From contig CALFFB010000265.1 in the NCBI GenBank assembly GCA_937958075.1, forward strand, positions 1 to 6,866: a stretch of DNA of 6,866 nt, in the 5' to 3' direction. Below are positions 5,401 through 6,866 of this stretch, in pieces. The position numbers were made by a program, and so were the translations under genes. This DNA is from an uncultured Geobacteraceae bacterium. Its GTDB lineage: Bacteria; Desulfobacterota; Desulfuromonadia; Desulfuromonadales; Geopsychrobacteraceae. The notes beneath the pieces were generated by a model. That model saw only the letters and a list, made by a program, of their open reading frames with translations, searched no databases and was not told the origin of the DNA. Each line of letters opens with the position of its first letter. Position 1 is the first letter of the stretch.

Positions 5401-6866
5401 ATTTCACCGACAAAAATCAGATGGCAGGCGGCGTCCTGTCCGAGGGTCGACTGTTGCCAGGCCCGCAGCAGTTCCGTTGCCAGCTTGTTGGCGGTTACCG
5501 CACCAAAGGCGGCAACGATAAACTCATCCCCGGGCAGGCCGAGTTCCCTGCGCGTCTGAGCTTTATCCATTGTGCCGATGGTGGCGCGCAGTAACGGGAT
5601 GTATTGCCAATGATGCAGATCCCACCCGGGATAAAAGGTGCGTAACAACTGCCGGGCGTGTTCGGAATGGCTGATCAGACCCAGAGCGCCCGTAAGCACC
5701 GGAAGGTTGCAGGGATAGTCCCAGACGGCCTGCTCAACCCCTCCTTCACGATGGAGGGAGGTCAGGGCCCCGAAACCGTGACATTGATACAGCAAGCGAC
5801 GGAAATTGAGTCGGTCAGGGTGTTCGGCGGCGAATCTTTCGAGGGTGTTGCCGAGATAGAAGTCATGCAGAACAACGACACCCGGAACATCCGGCAGCAA
5901 TGAAAACATGGGCCAGTGAAAGGGGGAATTCCCTATATGGTACAGAACACGGTCATAGGCGCCGGCTACGCGGGAAAACTCGGCCATACTTAAATGACCG
6001 CACTGTTGTCTGATCCAGAGGTTGGCGATGTACGTCTGATCGGTGACCACATCAATGTCATACCAGCGGGCAAGATGAGGCAGCAGTTCAGCGGTATAGG
6101 TGGCGATACCCGTCTTCTCCGGCGGCAGGGGCGAAACACAGGCCAGGCGGGGGCGTGGCATGGTCGCGGGTGCTCTGCGGGGGTTGCGGCCATGTCCTTC
6201 AAGCGCCTCGACGCAGCAGGACGCAAGCCACCGGGCGAACTGATGCGGGCCGTCCCTCAGAGCCGATGCACTGGAACAGGGCGCCAGACGACAGCGATCT
6301 TCAGGATCATCCGGTTCACGTGCGAACAGCCGGGTATCAATGGGCACATCCAGCAGAAACAGGGTCGCGTGCCGCAGCTGTTGCCTGACAGACCCGGTAA
6401 ACAGCTGACGACTGCTGTTGTCGGCTCCCGCCGCCGTTGACGGCACTGCCGGCGGTACCAGAACCAGGACCGGCACCTCAGATCCGTCGACGACAACAGG
6501 GGAAAAGTCCGTCACCGCCTGATCGGCAAAGCCTTCGTACAGACCGGCAACGACGACCAGATCGGGATGCAAACCGGCGATCAGGGCACGGCGGATACGA
6601 ATGGCGAGGGCGCAGCGCAGGCGATTCTGCGGTTGCGACCAGTTGACGGGGGCCGGAGCTGACCAGACATGTAAGCGCACGTTAGCAGGGCACCCTGCCA
6701 GCTGCCGCCGCAGACGAACAAGGGCTGACAGCACCAGATCATTGACGACAAGGTGGATCTGCCACTGCGGCCGCTCTGCCGCAAGCCGTCTGACCAGCGA
6801 CGGCAGCAGCTTACCGAAAGGACTCAGTGCGGTTGATGTCTGCGCTGCCTGCAGATCAATCACCAG
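2430..6866 (-). CDS. Giant multidomain GT4-type glycosyltransferase, 5'-partial
   Basis: This is probably a cytoplasmic enzyme that adds sugars from nucleotide-sugar donors to a surface polysaccharide (O-antigen, capsule or exopolysaccharide); donor, acceptor and linkage cannot be read. Numbering here starts at the GTG at 6863. Residues 1-230 are a degraded GT-B N-terminal half (IDLQAAQT start, no GIGRY motif). Residues 238-632 are a full module: SPLPPEKTGIATY near 244, YHIGNSPFHWP near 308, VLHDFYLGN near 331, and RGESSGAVLDC at 540-550, giving E542 and D549 instead of a strict EX7E. Residues 676-1070 and 1096-1477 are two similar GT4 modules, each with IDV/VDV...RTGI-R, (H/Y)DLLP, FLMVGTVEPRKGY and EGFGLPLIEAA; their EX7E pairs are E988/E996 and E1393/E1401. 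The frame stays open through 6866 (Leu-Val before IDLQ). Relatives start M-R-(I/L)-V-IDLQ, so the true start is probably a few codons outside the window and the GTG is likely internal. There is no signal peptide or membrane segment. The stop TAA lies 21 bp before the next gene. Confidence 0.93.
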   Translation of the reverse strand: MVIDLQAAQTSTALSPFGKLLPSLVRRLAAERPQWQIHLVVNDLVLSALVRLRRQLAGCPANVRLHVWSAPAPVNWSQPQNRLRCALAIRIRRALIAGLHPDLVVVAGLYEGFADQAVTDFSPVVVDGSEVPVLVLVPPAVPSTAAGADNSSRQLFTGSVRQQLRHATLFLLDVPIDTRLFAREPDDPEDRCRLAPCSSASALRDGPHQFARWLASCCVEALEGHGRNPRRAPATMPRPRLACVSPLPPEKTGIATYTAELLPHLARWYDIDVVTDQTYIANLWIRQQCGHLSMAEFSRVAGAYDRVLYHIGNSPFHWPMFSLLPDVPGVVVLHDFYLGNTLERFAAEHPDRLNFRRLLYQCHGFGALTSLHREGGVEQAVWDYPCNLPVLTGALGLISHSEHARQLLRTFYPGWDLHHWQYIPLLRATIGTMDKAQTRRELGLPGDEFIVAAFGAVTANKLATELLRAWQQSTLGQDAACHLIFVGEMDAGSYGASIRDMITEAVNAGAKITVTGWVNDPWYHAWMDAVDLAVQLRCRSRGESSGAVLDCMNHGLPVITNACGAMAELPTDAVCLLPEEVAVDTLAEELDHLYRDPELRRRLGDVARSHIRTEHGPQQCAERYYQAIESCYRPEAQPLRQLLPELAGKRCLLSEGDRRQLDLDLAKTFAASPAMPALYIDVTITSRNQLRTGIERVTTALARALMSSPPPGYRIEPVRLCRDDGRWQLHYARRYALKLLGFEDCDWLQDDPVTPASGDLYLCPEISGDLLAEAIGDGVYSRLQAAGVGVTFLIHDLLPLTLPQCFPPGADVAFAGWLKNVCSVADTLIAVTRTVATDVSHWLDTASTHLPERPMTIGWSHHGADLDNHEPPATHPMDTRLAMALPLLAAGPTFLMVGTVEPRKGYQLALDAFDLLWSRGSDGRLVIVGGEGWRQVPEADRRDLPRLVHDLKGHPHYGKRLFWFESLDDSDLQLLYRAANCLLALSLGEGFGLPLIEAAHHRLPLLLRDLPVFREVAGDHADYIDGETPIAVATAITSWLTRHRDRDALAEKAVPHLSWQQSADQLFYLMTKRQDDATRPESVFFGIHQRLERRRRPHIFVDVSVISRKDYRTGIQRTTRALLLQLAQLPDQPCAVVPVRFEPEEPAGYRVVPGFLGLDTRCCEAVGASLVTPEDGDIFLGLDLAGHYVIQADEAGVFQRYRQAGARVLFVVYDLLPVTWPQFFRPGVALHHEHWLRVVSSCDGALCISATVARELRNWLDRARQWPLHRFALSWFHLGGDPENSAPTSDMPADAGQLLATLADGITFLMVGTVEPRKGYSQALKAFDQLWNDGLTVNLVIVGRVGWLMEGFEEEVRSHPQRGRHLFRLDQVSDSYLEGLYRAADCLVAASKDEGFGLPLIEAAQHGMPLLVRDIPVFREVAGGFATYFPDSDAPADLAFAVKNWLDAWRQQQHRTSQGLPWLTWARSAADLQQRLQA
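2433..3578 (-). repeat. Tandem GT4 module, copy B (residues 1096-1477)
   Basis: This is the second homologous module and forms the C-terminus. It begins with IFVDVSVISRKDYRTGIQRT and carries VVYDLLP (1210-1216), WFHLGGD-EN (1274-1283), FLMVGTVEPRKGY (1307-1319), DEGFGLPLIEAA (1392-1403) and RDIPVFREVAG (1412-1422), closing with LPWLTWARSA (1459-1468). Key donor-site residues R1316, K1317, E1393 and E1401 are present. The linker to copy A is short and basic (ERRRR at 1091-1095). The module is complete, which supports the TAA at 2430-2432 as the natural end. Confidence 0.85.
3654..4838 (-). repeat. Tandem GT4 module, copy A (residues 676-1070)
   Basis: This is the first of two homologous glycosyltransferase modules in the large protein. 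It shares FLMVGTVEPRKGY (893-905), EGFGLPLIEAA (988-998) and a RDLPVFREVAG block (1007-1017) with copy B. At DNA level the stretch TTGCGCGGCTCGACGGT is identical at 4156-4172 and 2914-2930 on the plus strand, exactly 1242 bp (414 codons) apart. Most of the rest has diverged, so the duplication is old. The motifs of both the donor side (R902, K903, E988, E996) and the acceptor side (TGIERV at 691-696) are intact, so this module should be active. Confidence 0.85.
6174..6866 (-). other. Degenerate N-terminal glycosyltransferase domain (within the large CDS)
   Basis: The first 230 or so residues resemble the N-terminal Rossmann half of the glycosyltransferases that usually open such proteins: IDLQAAQT at the start, HLVVND near 37, HPDLVVVAGLYEGFADQAVT near 99-118. 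The usual GIGRY-like acceptor loop after IDLQ-AQ is replaced by a stretch with SPFGKLLPSL. After PVLVLVPPAVP (131-141), where a YDLIPL-like stretch is expected, only about 95 residues remain before the next module. There is no PRKN-type donor motif and no EX7E. A short tail (FARWLASCCVEALE, 209-222) looks like the end of a lost C-terminal half. It is probably non-catalytic and may keep a structural role. The comparison with relatives is from memory of the family. Confidence 0.6.

Noticed and set aside
6861..6863. GTG at the right edge as true start of the glycosyltransferase
   Set aside because: The frame continues upstream with CTG, and relatives have a few residues before VIDLQ, so this codon is more likely an internal valine.

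Overview
The window holds three genes, all on the minus strand and read from right to left, followed by a short repeat-rich end region. The DNA is GC-rich. A pair of repeats built on CCCCCTTT-nnn-AAAGGGGG with AAATCCCCC flanks lies at the left edge. Together with an NtrB-like histidine kinase and a very large multidomain glycosyltransferase, this suggests a Gram-negative proteobacterium, perhaps a Desulfuromonadales/Geobacter-type deltaproteobacterium. The assignment is inferred from style of sequence, not from a marker gene. Layout in transcription order: (1) positions 6866 to 2430 carry the 5'-truncated gene for a giant glycosyltransferase. It has a degenerate N-terminal domain, one complete GT4-type module, and two further GT4 modules that are tandem duplicates of each other. 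(2) After a 21-bp gap, 2408 to 1518 encodes an exported periplasmic substrate-binding protein of the ABC_sub_bind (PF04392) type, with no permease or ATPase beside it. (3) Overlapping its stop by 4 bp (ATGA), 1521 to 115 encodes a membrane histidine kinase with a periplasmic sensor region, HAMP, HisKA and HATPase domains and no receiver. (4) Positions 1 to 114 contain two inverted REP-like units. The units can fold individually, or together as one long stem that ends in a U-tract, so they probably end the transcript. The spacing suggests one transcript. The binding protein and kinase look like a translationally coupled ligand-sensing pair, with the periplasmic protein presumably presenting a ligand to the kinase. 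Their position directly behind a polysaccharide-assembly glycosyltransferase suggests, but does not prove, a link between surface-glycan synthesis and an environmental signal. No response regulator, mobile-element gene, tRNA, rRNA or CRISPR array is visible. The likely start codon of the glycosyltransferase and the operon promoter lie beyond the right edge. I see no clearly undescribed system. The most notable points are the eroded N-terminal glycosyltransferase domain, the transporter-less binding protein coupled to a kinase, and the paired repeats used as an apparent terminator.
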